Below, in pieces: positions 44,701 through 54,054 of a DNA stretch of 64,000 nt. Position 1 is the first letter of the stretch. Each line of letters begins with the position of its first letter. The notes beneath the pieces are model-generated. The model was not told the DNA's origin. It did not search any database and saw nothing but the letters and a program-made list of their open reading frames with translations. The stretch spans positions 58,493-122,492 of the forward strand of contig CAUYUJ010022513.1 of assembly GCA_963575745.1 (NCBI GenBank), read 5' to 3'. The DNA is from Prorocentrum cordatum (Eukaryota > Sar > Dinophyceae > Prorocentrales > Prorocentraceae). Both the position numbers and the translations under genes were made by a program.

Positions 44701-46063
44701 TATTTTTCAAATCATCCACTCATTGGAGTTTTCTCAGGTGTAATTTCTTGGCTCCTAGACGCCCCCAATATGCGCTTCCCCGACGAGCGCCGCCATGCGC
44801 TCAGAAGGGGGGGGGGGGGGGGGGGCCTCTCGAAGACCGGGGCGGCGGCCGGCTGCGCCCGCCCCCGGGCGCAGCAAATCAGGGAACTCCACGCGCTCTG
44901 CGCTGGCGGGCAGCTGGATAGCAAACTGGGGGGCGGCGCGGTCGAAGGCGCCGGCGAGGTCGATGCGCGAAACAGCGGCGGGAGCGCCCGGCGCCTGCTT
45001 GGCCTCAGCGCAAGATCCCACGCGACGCGCAGCCGCGTCCGCCCTTTCCCGGGCCCCTCCAACCTGAGTGGGCATCGCGGCCCCCGTGAGAAAATCGCTC
45101 GACAACTGCTTGGTCCACCTGTGGCGACGCGTCGCAATGGCGCCCCCAGTGAGGGTGCTTCCTCGAGCCTCCTTGGACGAGGCGTCGCCACTGCCTCTGT
45201 AGAAATATCTGACTCCAGCGCCGTTATATCCCAAGGGTTCGGGGCCCGCGGGGGCCGCGAGAAAAAGCGTGGGGGCCGAGGTGCCTGGGCGCCGCTCCGG
45301 GCCCAAATCTCCCCAAGTCGCCGTGAACTCCTTCAGGGCCTGCCCCTCTCCGCGGGGCAACTCTTGCGAGCGCTTTCTCGAAGTCGCGGATTGACGGGGG
45401 CGCCCGCGAGTCCCCGGGCGCTTTTTCGCCCGGCGAGCAGGGGCGCTTGTTGTTAGATTCGATGATCCCCCTAGCCTCAACCTGGCCCCCTGACGCCACT
45501 CGGCAGAGCTGGTCCTGCGAGTGCTGAACCAACGTCTGACGCGCGCGCCCCCCCCCCCCCCCCCCCCCCCTGGTCATGACCCATGCGCGGGAAGGTCGCG
45601 GGCCCCTTGGCCGCGCGAGCTCCGAGTCGCAACGGCGGTTTCTAAGTGCTGCCGCTGCTTGGCACGCGCCTCGGCGTCTGCGCTCGCATCTCCATCGGGC
45701 GAACCCGCGGCCCCATGGAAGCGCGCGCGCTCTTGCCCGAAGCACCTCATTCAAGCCCCCCCCCCCCGCCGCTCGCAAAAGCGCCGAGCGAATCGCGGAA
45801 TGCATGGGGGAAAACGACTTCTCTTGAATGATGAACCTGGCCCGCCTGTGAGCTTCCCTGGCGGCGCCCCCTGAGTTGGCTCCTCGGCGCCGGGCGGCGA
45901 TGTCGTGGAGGCGCCCCGAGGCGATTCCACGAGCGAGCGCCTCACGGGCTCGACGCTGCGATGGGGCGGCCCCCCCTTCCGCCTTCGAGCTCGCAGGGCC
46001 CCCCCTTTCTCTGCCGACGCAAACGGCGAGCGGGGTCGTCATCAAGGGCTGGCGCGGCCGGAA

Positions 46064-47905
46064 CTACCCGCGGCAGAATGCTCGGCTGTTTTGTCCCTGA
46101 GATGCCCGGCCGCGGCTTCGAGGCGGTCGTTGAGCCCCGCGCCCCGCCGCGGGGGCGGGGCTTGATTTCTGCCCTCGGCAAAAATCCGAAACGCAGCTGG
46201 GGCAAATAATATTTCTCCTGCCCGTCCTAGCGTCGACCGCCCCGCGGGCGCGGCAACTCTGGGTCCGCTCGAAGTCAGCTATCGCAAGCATGTGGTCCGC
46301 TTGGCTACATCGACTGCCGAAATCTTTGTCGAGCGCAATTTTCCGATGTTTCGTCGCCGCTTCTGGCCGCGCAAACTGATTCGACGCGCCGGCCCCCGGT
46401 TTGCCTTGCCGGGCCTTGGAGCTAGATGTGTTCGTCCGTCTCGAAGTGCTTCTCTGCCGCCGGCGTCGAGGGAGCGCCTCGGTGAGAGCTCTGAGGCACG
46501 GGCGCGTCCTTGGCCAAGTCCTCGTGTAGTCCCTGAATGATCGGACACGAGCTAACCCATGAGTCGGGCAAGTCCGCGCTGAACACATGCCGGCCGTCAC
46601 TGATACCAGGGGCCCTGCCGCGACCACCGAGCTCCTCTGACCCATGGGCTGCGCAGGCGATGGCAATCTACCGCTGGGACCTGAAAACTGACTGCAAGTC
46701 GAGGTTTGGGGGGGGGTCGGGAAACTCAAGTGCGGGTCCAAAGGCGCGTCGGTGCCCGTTTTTTCCTGAGACTGATGGCAGAGGAGCTGTTCCAGCCCCG
46801 CCATCGCTCTCGGACTCTCCTGTTGCGAGTTCTGGGCATGAGGGAGCCCTATCTTGCCCTTGCCTTTGACCTGGTCCATCCACTCCATGCTGCTCCTGCC
46901 TTCGCACCTGTCCCTGCCCTTCCCCGTGTCAATCCCATATCCAGGTGGCCACCCTGCAGCGCAACTCCACGCCGGCAGGGGGGCGGGAGCTTGGCGGAGG
47001 CCACGCAAGGCGCAGTGGTGCACCCTGGACAGCCTGCAGAGGCAGTCCCTGGAGTCCCTGGGCTGCCTGCGGTGGGGCGCCCTGCTGAGGCGCTCTCTGC
47101 ATATTGTGAAGTGTTCCCTAGACTCCCTATTGAGGTACGCCCTGCTGTCGAATTCCCTGAACTGCCTCGCCCAGTGTCCGCTGCAGGACGTGTTGATGCG
47201 ATGCCTACACTTTCCGCGGCCCCTGCTGATGTGCCCCTGTGTCTCCGGAGGCCCATGCTGATGTACCCCCTGTGCTCCCAGCTGCTGAGGTCCCCGAGCT
47301 CCCAGCTGAGGTACTCCCTGGGCCCATGTCATGACGTACATATGTTGCAGATGCTGCATATGAGCCATATGTACCTGAATTATCAGAGCCAGGTGCTGCT
47401 CCACGGAAGCTTGACGCTCGTGCATGGCGATCGTTCTGCGCACAAATCCCGGTTGTTGTTTGATCTTGGTATTGTGGTTCCTTCCGCTGTTCACCGCCGT
47501 GGTTCCTGATAGCGCCGATGCGCTTCTCACTTCTTTGTTCCGAAGAGTTTTTCTACGATCCGCTGCCTGCCAAGCTTCGCTCATGTCCTCGTCCACTTCG
47601 CAATCGTATTGCTCTTCTCTGAGCTCGTCCAGTTGATCGATGTATTCCTTCATTTGCCTGGGCTTCCCCTCTGCCTCGAGCTCCTGAAACAAATGATCAT
47701 TCTGTCTGGTGCGGACGACCTCCGTTCTCTCGAACATCTTGTTGCGCTTTGAACCCATTCCGTTGATGTTTGTTTGCGTCCGGGGGTCCTGGGCCTGGAA
47801 GGTGCTCTCGAACGTGCCCTTGCCGCGTGTTGGAACCATGCAAGACAACAGCGCCACCACAACGACGACCAAGGTATGCCGCTTATTCCGCACTAGCAGG
47901 TCCAT
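46064..47905 (-). CDS. Long frame with N-terminal hydrophobic leader; possible element first frame
   Basis: Open for 613 codons from an ATG at 47,905. It starts MDLLVRNKRHTLVVVVVALL, a basic then hydrophobic stretch that looks like a signal peptide or anchor. An acidic helical part follows (QMKEYIDQLDELREEQYDCE, EDMSEAWQAADRRKTLRNKE). Then comes a low-complexity Gln/Gly/His region (46,950-47,320) lying on a degenerate GCTGAGGTACCCC-type DNA repeat, and a Ser/Thr/Arg-rich end. No family recognised. The frame may be partly accidental after residue 200. Confidence 0.3.
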   Translation of the reverse strand: MDLLVRNKRHTLVVVVVALLSCMVPTRGKGTFESTFQAQDPRTQTNINGMGSKRNKMFERTEVVRTRQNDHLFQELEAEGKPRQMKEYIDQLDELREEQYDCEVDEDMSEAWQAADRRKTLRNKEVRSASALSGTTAVNSGRNHNTKIKQQPGFVRRTIAMHERQASVEQHLALIIQVHMAHMQHLQHMYVMTWAQGVPQLGARGPQQLGAQGVHQHGPPETQGHISRGRGKCRHRINTSCSGHWARQFREFDSRAYLNRESREHFTICRERLSRAPHRRQPRDSRDCLCRLSRVHHCALRGLRQAPAPLPAWSCAAGWPPGYGIDTGKGRDRCEGRSSMEWMDQVKGKGKIGLPHAQNSQQESPRAMAGLEQLLCHQSQEKTGTDAPLDPHLSFPTPPQTSTCSQFSGPSGRLPSPAQPMGQRSSVVAAGPLVSVTAGMCSARTCPTHGLARVRSFRDYTRTWPRTRPCLRALTEALPRRRRQRSTSRRTNTSSSKARQGKPGAGASNQFARPEAATKHRKIALDKDFGSRCSQADHMLAIADFERTQSCRARGAVDARTGRRNIICPSCVSDFCRGQKSSPAPAAGRGAQRPPRSRGRASQGQNSRAFCRG

Positions 47906-48119
47906 CTCTGCCCCTGCATCTATGAACCGTGATGCGTCAGGAGCCGATCCAGCGCGCGGAAATATCTTCAAATACCGAACTGCTCGACGCTGAACTCGCT
48001 TGAGTCTGGGCCAGGGAAGTTCTTTATCCCTGAACGGCGTGGCTGACTCGCGGCTGATAGCCGCTGGGGCTGTCCGCGGGCAAAATGTAAAAAAAAGGCG
48101 GCCCTCACGGGGCCAAACC

Positions 48120-49560
48120 CTCTCCTCCTCCTCCTCCTTCCCCTCCTCCAAACTCCTTCTCCTAATGAATAAATACTCCCTGTCGCACCCCGAGGCCAGT
48201 TTTTGGGCGGGCCGGGCGTTTCGCCTGAGACTTCCTCACCATTTATGACCCTGAAGCTCAAACATTGGCACCAGTTTCACAGATGGAGGGCGGGTGGTTT
48301 TCAAACTGTGGTTCTCGCCTTAGCGCCGCGCAAATTCGTTCTCAAAAATTGCCAGAGCTTCACGGATTGAGGGCGGGTCGTTTTCAAAATGTGGCTTTCG
48401 CCTGGGCGCCGCGCACACTCGGGCTAAACATGTATCGAACTTTCGCGGATTGAGGGCGGGTGGTTTTGAAAATGTGGCGCTCGCCTTAGCGCCGCGCACA
48501 TTCGAGTTGAACATTTACAAGAATTTGATTGAAGTCGGGTGTTCTCAAAATGTGGCTCTCGCTTTAGCGCCGCGCACATTCGTCTCAAACATTTGCAAGA
48601 GTTCCACGGGTTGAAGGCGGGTCGTTTTCAAAATGTGGCTCTCGCCTGAGCGCCGCGCACACTCGCTTTAAACAATTGCAAGAGCTTCACGGATTGAGGG
48701 CGGTTCCTTTTCGAAATGTGGCTCTCGCCTGAGCGCCGCGCGCATTCTTTATACAACAATGCAAGAGTCTAGCTGATGGAAGGCGGTTCCTTTTCAAACT
48801 GTGGTTCTCGCCTGAGCGCCGCGCGCATTCTTGATACAGAATGGCAAGAGTTTCGCGGATTCGCATGATCGACGTACCAGAAACTTTGTTTTGGAAGGGT
48901 TCACAATTTTTTAGGGCGCAGCACATACGATGACTCGCAGAGTTGAGGTCCCTGGAATGGCGTTCTGGTACGATTCAAGATCGTCAAGACGCAGCAGTCA
49001 GGTTCATCCGTGGTGTTTGCATACTGGACATAATGTTGTGGCTTGCTTCAGGGTCTTCAAACGGTTCTCTTCCAACGAGGCATGTCCCCCAATGGAGGTG
49101 AACCGTTCGAGGGGCCTATGAAGAGGGAGCTTGGGGTGAGGATCTATTCCAACATCATTGGTGATTATTGGGCTTACACTGGTCCTCCGCCTCCTCCTCC
49201 TCCTCCAACTCCTCCTCCTCCTCATCATCATCCTCCTCCTCCCCGTCCTCCTTCTTCTCCCCCCCCTCCTCCTCCCATTCCGCCTCCTCTTCCTCCCCTT
49301 CCTCCTCCTCCTCCTCCTCCTCCTCCTCCTCCTCCTCCTCCTCTTTCCTCTCTCCTTGTTGTTCTTCTTATTATAACTCCTCTTCATCTTCCTCTTCCTC
49401 TTCCTCCTCCTCCTCCTCCTTCTCGTCCTCCGCCTCCGCCTCCTCCTCCTCCGCCTCCTTCTTCTCCTCCGCCTCATCCTCCTTGTCCTCCTCAACCTCC
49501 TCCTTCTTTTCCTCCTCCTCCTCCTCCTCCTCCTCCTCCTCTTGCTCCTCCTCCTCCTCC
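48120..49560 (+). mobile_element. TCC-flanked composite module N, copy 2
   Basis: Leader GTCGCACCCCGAGGCCAG, GGGCGGGCCGGGCGTTTCG and CTGAGACTTCCTCACCATTT; then seven units of 80-83 bp keyed by TTTTCAAAATGTGGCTCTCG and TTAGCGCCGCGCACATTCG (48,299-48,845); then a middle part with GTTGAGGTCCCTGGAATGGC and CAAGATCGTCAAGACGCAGC; then GGTCTTCAAACGGTTCTCTT, GCCTATGAAGAGGGAGCTTG and CCAACATCATTGGTGATTAT; then a TCC tract to 49,560. Same orientation and order as 9,290 and 62,165. Confidence 0.85.
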
Positions 49561-50117
49561 CAAATCCTCTCCTTCGTACTTCCACCCGTCCCTCCGTCCT
49601 CCGATCCGCGCCTCCATCTTCCGTCACACCCCCTACTCACTCCAACCCCCCCATACTTGCTCGCCCTCTTCTCCTCACGGCCCGCACAGTGGGGGGTGCG
49701 CGAAGGGGGCAAAGCGAGGCTGGGCGATTCCCAGTTCGCCCGTGACGGGGGCCGCGCGCGGCGCTGGGAGTGAGCGCCAGAGCGCCGCCCGTTCAGTGAG
49801 TCGAGGGAACACATGCTTCTGCTTGCATGAAGTTCGGGTGTTGCTAGAAGTGCCCCCGGCGTAAGGTTCCCCCAGGATTTCCACGGAGGCCCCCACGGCC
49901 TCCAGAGCACCCCTCACAAGGCTCAGAGGGCCCCAGGCACTCCAAAATTCAGCGAAAAGCTGGGGGCACCTTGGGCCAGGGACACCTTCAGCAACCCCCG
50001 AGAGGAAGTACGAAACCATCCTACGATTGTAGCCACAGATCGCTTTCCTCCAACCGCGACGCCGTGTTTAGCGCGAGGGCGGCGGCCTGGCGAAACCCTC
50101 ACCCTCTTAGCGCAAGG

Positions 50118-50328
50118 GCCGACCGCCGCGGCATTCCTACAGGCCTACCACGACGTGTTCCCAAAACCAAATGGTTTTCAAATGAAAAACAAAAGGATTT
50201 CTAAAAAACAGTAAGCCTTTGCGCGAACTCAGGGCTGCCTCCGCCAGAGATGTGTCGAGAGCACCTCGTGGTGCAGACCACAGAGGAGGCTCTCAGAACA
50301 TCGTTCGGTGGGCGTGCAGGCCAGTCCT
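50118..50328 (+). repeat. Family L dispersed sequence, copy 2
   Basis: Left part translates QGPTAAAFLQAYHDVFPKPN in frame with AAGGGCC at about 50,113. The right part has GTGCAGACCACAGAGGAGGC, TCTCAGAACATCGTTCGGTG and GCAGGCCAGTCC. It is then interrupted by the family H element at 50,329. Confidence 0.55.
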
Positions 50329-50470
50329 TGCCATCGCTCGGACGTCCAGTCCCCGTGGATTTCTCGGCTTCGTGCGTGTGTTCCTTTTTTGTTGCGCGAG
50401 GAGGCAAGATGCTCCTCGATGGTCCTCGCCGACAATAAATACATGCACACGCCCGAGCGACGCCAAGAGT
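50329..50470. mobile_element. Family H inverted-repeat element, copy 2
   Basis: Left end GCCATCGCTCGGACGTCCAG; right end ACACGCCCGAGCGACGCC. Internal TCGGCTTCGTGCGTGTGTTC, GCAAGATGCTCCTCGATGGT and CCTCGCCGACAATAAATAC. About 140 bp. Confidence 0.82.
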
Positions 50471-50687
50471 CAGGACGATTCGCCAGTGCTTGACCCCCGG
50501 GACGCCCCCGCCTCTCGCAGCGGCCCGCCGCCAGCGCGGCCCCGGCGCGCGGCCGCGCGCGGCCGCCCCGCGGCGCCGCGGCTGCGACCTCCGCGGACCA
50601 GACGCCCCCGCACGGCCGCCGCGGGAGGCCCGGCGGCGTCCCCGCCTGCGGGGCCGAGGGCGGCGGACACATCCGCGTCCGCATCTT
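50471..50687. other. Extremely GC-rich unique segment between elements H and E
   Basis: No recognised protein. Plus-strand frame ends ..RTHPRPHL and, if the family E element is removed with one target copy, continues EQGQAVRAFLQAYCGA, that is, into the family L motif. This continuity hints that the segment and the L fragment at 50,888 were contiguous before E inserted. Confidence 0.35.
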
Positions 50688-50883
50688 TCGGGTCGGGCGA
50701 AAGGGGGGGATAGCAAAGGGGGGGTTTGAGAATCAGCTCACGGAGCTGATTTTCCCGGCGCCGGGAGGCGCCGGGCGGCGCCCATGTATCGAGGAAGTGG
50801 CCCCTCGGTGAGGCCGAAACCAGCTGCACGCAGCAAATTTCGTAACCCCCCCTTTCCCAATCCCCCCCTTTCGCCCGACCCGA
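50688..50883. mobile_element. Family E inverted-repeat element, copy 1, with 5-bp target duplication
   Basis: The 196-bp element starts TCGGGTCGGGCGAAAGG and ends CCTTTCGCCCGACCCGA-like sequence, its inverse. Immediately outside both ends is ATCTT (50,683-50,687 and 50,884-50,888). Interior: GATAGCAAAGG, AGAATCAGCTCACGGAGCTG, ATGTATCGAGGAAGTGGCCC, CCTCGGTGAGGCCGAAACCA and CAGCAAATTTCGTAACCCC. Non-coding. The duplicated 5-bp target is direct evidence for insertion. Confidence 0.92.
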
Positions 50884-50887
50884 ATCT

Positions 50888-50945
50888 TGAGCAGGGACAG
50901 GCCGTCCGGGCATTCCTACAGGCCTACTGCGGCGCCAATCTGCAG
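50888..50945 (+). repeat. Family L left-end fragment
   Basis: Translates as LEQGQAVRAFLQAYCGANLQ, the left motif of family L, directly after the family E insertion. The normal continuation (HDMF) is replaced. Confidence 0.5.
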
Positions 50946-51144
50946 TTACCCCTGACTGCCCCCAGCCCTGGAGATTCGGGAGGGCTGGAAGCGCGAATGA
51001 TCCGGGAGAGCTGCGGTCAAGGGTAACTCTGGTTTGGCCCCCCGAGGCGCGAATCTGCGGTCACCTCTGACCGCCCCCAGCCTTGATGACTCGGGGCTCC
51101 CATCCTCGCCCCAGCAGCAAAGCATCGCTGGTGGGGGGGCAGCT

Positions 51145-51335
51145 TGAGCAGGGACCGACCGTCCTAGCATTCCTATAGGACTACCACGTAATATTCTTAA
51201 TGCTCTGGTAACACAAACAGGATAGTGTCCGCCAGACACGTGTTCTAAGAACAATTCGTGCAAACCACAAAAGGTTCTTCAAACCATTCTGTGGTGGGCC
51301 CACAGACAAGCCAGGACGCCTCGCCACTGCTCGAG
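51145..51335 (+). repeat. Family L dispersed sequence, copy 3
   Basis: QLEQGPTVLAF, a stop, then DYHVIF. The right part has AAGAACAATTCGTGCAAACC, ACAAAAGGTTCTTCAAACCA, GTGGGCCCACAGACAAGCC and AGGACGCCTCGCCACTGCTC. A family D element follows at once. Confidence 0.6.
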
Positions 51336-51560
51336 CACCCGCGCCCTCGCGGTTTGGACTCTGGGGCGCGATCCCGCGGACACGCGGGCGCATGGACGTC
51401 GGCGGCGCGCGCAAGGGCGCAAGGGGGGGGGGGCCCTCTGCACGTGGCCGGGGCTGGTCTCCGCGCGGGGCATCCGCGAAGAATTGGCCCCGTACCCGCG
51501 GGGTCGCGGCCCAGGGGCCCGGCCCGCGAGGCTGCGGATGCGGACATGTTTCTCGCCCAC
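51330..51560. mobile_element. Family D inverted-repeat element, copy 3
   Basis: Left CACCCGCGCCCTCGCGGTTT; right CCCGCGAGGCTGCGGATGC then GGACATGTTTCTCGCCC. Interior GGGGCGCGATCCCGCGGACA and GGGGCATCCGCGAAGAATTG, CGTACCCGCGGGGTCGCGGC. Longest of the four copies because of a middle insert with a G run at 51,424-51,433. Confidence 0.68.
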
Positions 51561-53000
51561 GCCATGGGCGGCTTCCGCGAAGCGAGGGGACCCTGGGCAA
51601 GGGTGGCCACCTCAGACGCACCCGGATTTTCCACAACCTGGGTTTTTCAGCCGGCGTTTCTCCTCTCCTTCGGTCCCCGGGGGCCGTTTTCAGGCCCGGG
51701 ACTACCAAAAACGGATCCTGGACGAAAAACTACCCTGCCCGGGGAAAGCGGACGGGACCCCTGGGGCCGCGGATGAAACAAATCATGCTGGCGGATGTCG
51801 GGGTAACGCGTCTCGAAAAAAATGGTGACGGCCGGAATGATGAGAAGCAGAGACCACCGCCGCCTGGGCCTGGGTGGTTGCACGCCTGAGTGTCGTCCAG
51901 AGCTGGGTTGCGCTCGGACATGGCTTTCCGGCCGCATCTGCAGGAACGCATCCTGAAGTAGGACAACCACAGAAGACCGACGAAAATGTGTGCGCGGACA
52001 TCCGGCGCCTCGACTTGTTCGAGGCATCGGCCCCCAACCCCCTCGACAACGAGCATATTTTTCCGCCGCGCCGTTTCTGGACGGTCCCCGGGACCAAGCG
52101 GCCTCCAGAGGCCAATAACCATAAACACTAGCCGCGCCCCGCTTTCTTCGAACCGCTGGATGACTGGGTGTGCCCACGCCAGGAGAGGTCACTCCAGCGA
52201 AAAGCCGCTCGCACGCGTAGCCTTGAAGGGACCGTGAGGAGGGACGAGCCCAGGTGTGGAAGCATCGACCTGGAATCGGCGACACATCACCAATCGAAAA
52301 ACTTGGCGACGGGCCCCCGATGGTGAACCCGCGGGCTGCTGGTCGGGGCGGGCTATCCGGCGATCAGTCATCATCGTCCGATCATCCCAAAATGATCCTC
52401 GTTGTCCGGGCTTCGGATCATCACTCGGGTGTCCAGCAGCCTCTCGGGACGATCTGGGCCCCCCCAGAACGCTTTGGGCGAGGCGCAACTGCTGGAAGGC
52501 ACCCGAGACCTGAAAACCGGGATAACCGACGAATGCCTCGAACCTCGAACCCGAAACGTGCCACCCTAACCAAAACCGCTCGGGCACAGAGTCGCTCTCA
52601 AGCGCAGCCCGGCCTTGGCCATGCATCTCCCCCCCTAACGTTGTCCGATTTGGGGGCCGGTGCGTTCCCCCTGAAAGAACTCCTGATGGGTAGACCCGCG
52701 CCAAATATCATTCCAGCGAAGAGCCAAATTCACGCGCAGCCCGCAGGCAATGCCAAAAAAGGGTACTGGTTCACCACAAACGGGATCGCCACGTGGAGGA
52801 AACGGATGTCCCTCCACGCCCCCAGGACTCCCAGAAACGCACAATGACGTCAAACAGCTTTTCGATCTTCGATCCTCAATCGATCGTCGTTGTCTCAAAA
52901 GCCCGGGCGGCACCCCTTCATAATGCCATGGCCTTCCGCAACAGCTGAAAATTAAACGTGGCCGGTGCGTTCTATGTGGTGTTAACAGGCACGCCACAAC
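51561..53000. other. Unassigned region
   Basis: No gene recognised. ACGGATCCTGGACGAAAAAC (51,710) resembles ACGGATCTTGGGCGAAAAAT (61,220) and CTCTTGGACGAAAAATT (10,902), a further weak dispersed family. GACACATCACCAATCG..GGCGACGGGCCCCCGATGG (52,279-52,323) resembles a piece near 57,835. Otherwise nothing supported. Confidence 0.35.
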
Positions 53001-53250
53001 ACTTGACAGTTACGGTCGTATCATATGCCCCATGCGCTCTTATTGAATGCCATGTGTAATCCCATGAACAATGTGGGTTACCTACATGATAGCATCCATA
53101 TTACATGGTATAGCATACACGTATCACAACAACGCCCGCAATGATAACACACATATAACCATATAGCCGCAGACATAATGCCATTCGAAACAACATATGT
53201 ACCATCGTACATACTAACATGCTTGATAGACAATCATTCCGACAGTCGGA
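53000..53250. repeat. AT-rich degenerate repeat (CATAT/ACATGG motifs)
   Basis: Low-GC block with many ACATAT, CATGGTAT and ATAACAC variants. A similar block lies at 55,600-55,935. Together they bracket the TCC tract and the 161-bp satellite. Confidence 0.6.
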
Positions 53251-53329
53251 CCCTGCATGGGAATCGATTTAATGTGCCCCTCGTGTCCTCCTCGTCGCCT
53301 TGACAGAGGCGTCTTCCAGTCCCTGATGC

Positions 53330-53740
53330 GACTCCTCCTCCTCCTCCTCCTCCTTGTCCTTTTCGCCCTCCGTCTCCTGTTCCTTCTCGCCCTCCCCCCT
53401 CCTTTTCCTCCGGTGCCTGCTCCTCCTCTTCCTCTTCCTCCTCTTCCTCCTTGTCCTCCTCCTCCTGTTCCTCCCCCTCCTCCTCCTCCTCCTCATCATC
53501 ATCATCCTCTTTCTCCTCCTCCCTTCCTCCTCCTCCTCCTCCTCCTCCTCCTCCTCCTCCTCCTCCTCCTCCTCCTCCCACGTTCCTCCTTTTCTTCCTC
53601 CTTTTCCTCCTCCTTTTCCTCCTCCTCTTCCTCCTCCTCCTCCTCCTCCTCGTCCTCCTCCTCGCCATCTACTCGCTATCGCTTTCTTATCCTCCTCCTG
53701 CCTGTTCTCCCCTTGCTCCTCCTCTGGCTCCTGGCCAGGG
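53330..53740. repeat. TCC polypyrimidine tract
   Basis: About 400 bp of TCC with TTCC and ATC interruptions. Immediately left of the 161-bp satellite. Poly-Ser/Pro/Leu frames are artefacts. Confidence 0.95.
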
Positions 53741-54054
53741 CAAGTTGATTTTCCTCGGCGCCGATGCGGCAGATCGCGAAGCCGTTGGGGCAGCCCCGCG
53801 GGCGAGGCCGTTGGGACAACCCCGCGAACCGCTGGGGCGCGGTAGCCAGCCGTTGGGACAGACCCGCAGGGTTCGAGCTTATCGCGGCCACGCTCAGGCG
53901 GAAGCACCTTGAAGTCCAGTTCTGCCGCGAGCTGCTCAGTTTCATCCCTGGAAATCACTGCTCTCTTGTCGATTTTCTCCGGCGCTTTCCGCAAGGACGC
54001 CGGCGGCCCGCGCTTCAGGGAGTCTCGGCAAACAAGTTTGCCGACGACCACCTC

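Larger units (their letters stand above)
40500..48000 (-). pseudogene. Decayed LINE-like retroelement with RT and PPC-motif block
   Basis: Umbrella for a 7.5-kb stretch that is free of trinucleotide tracts and full of minus-strand coding remnants. In element order (high to low coordinate): an acidic coil-bearing first frame (47,905-46,900), basic segments with SAERVEFPDLL and DLAGAFDRA (about 44,950), an RT core with RAGDP and FVDD (44,150-43,930), a methyltransferase-like block with PPCPTWSAAR (42,470-41,980), and a tail with FFGPNA (41,060). Frames change often, and runs of 15 or more G or C at 44,808, 45,549 and 41,945 may add assembly indels. The joining of all parts into one element is inference. 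Confidence 0.55.
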
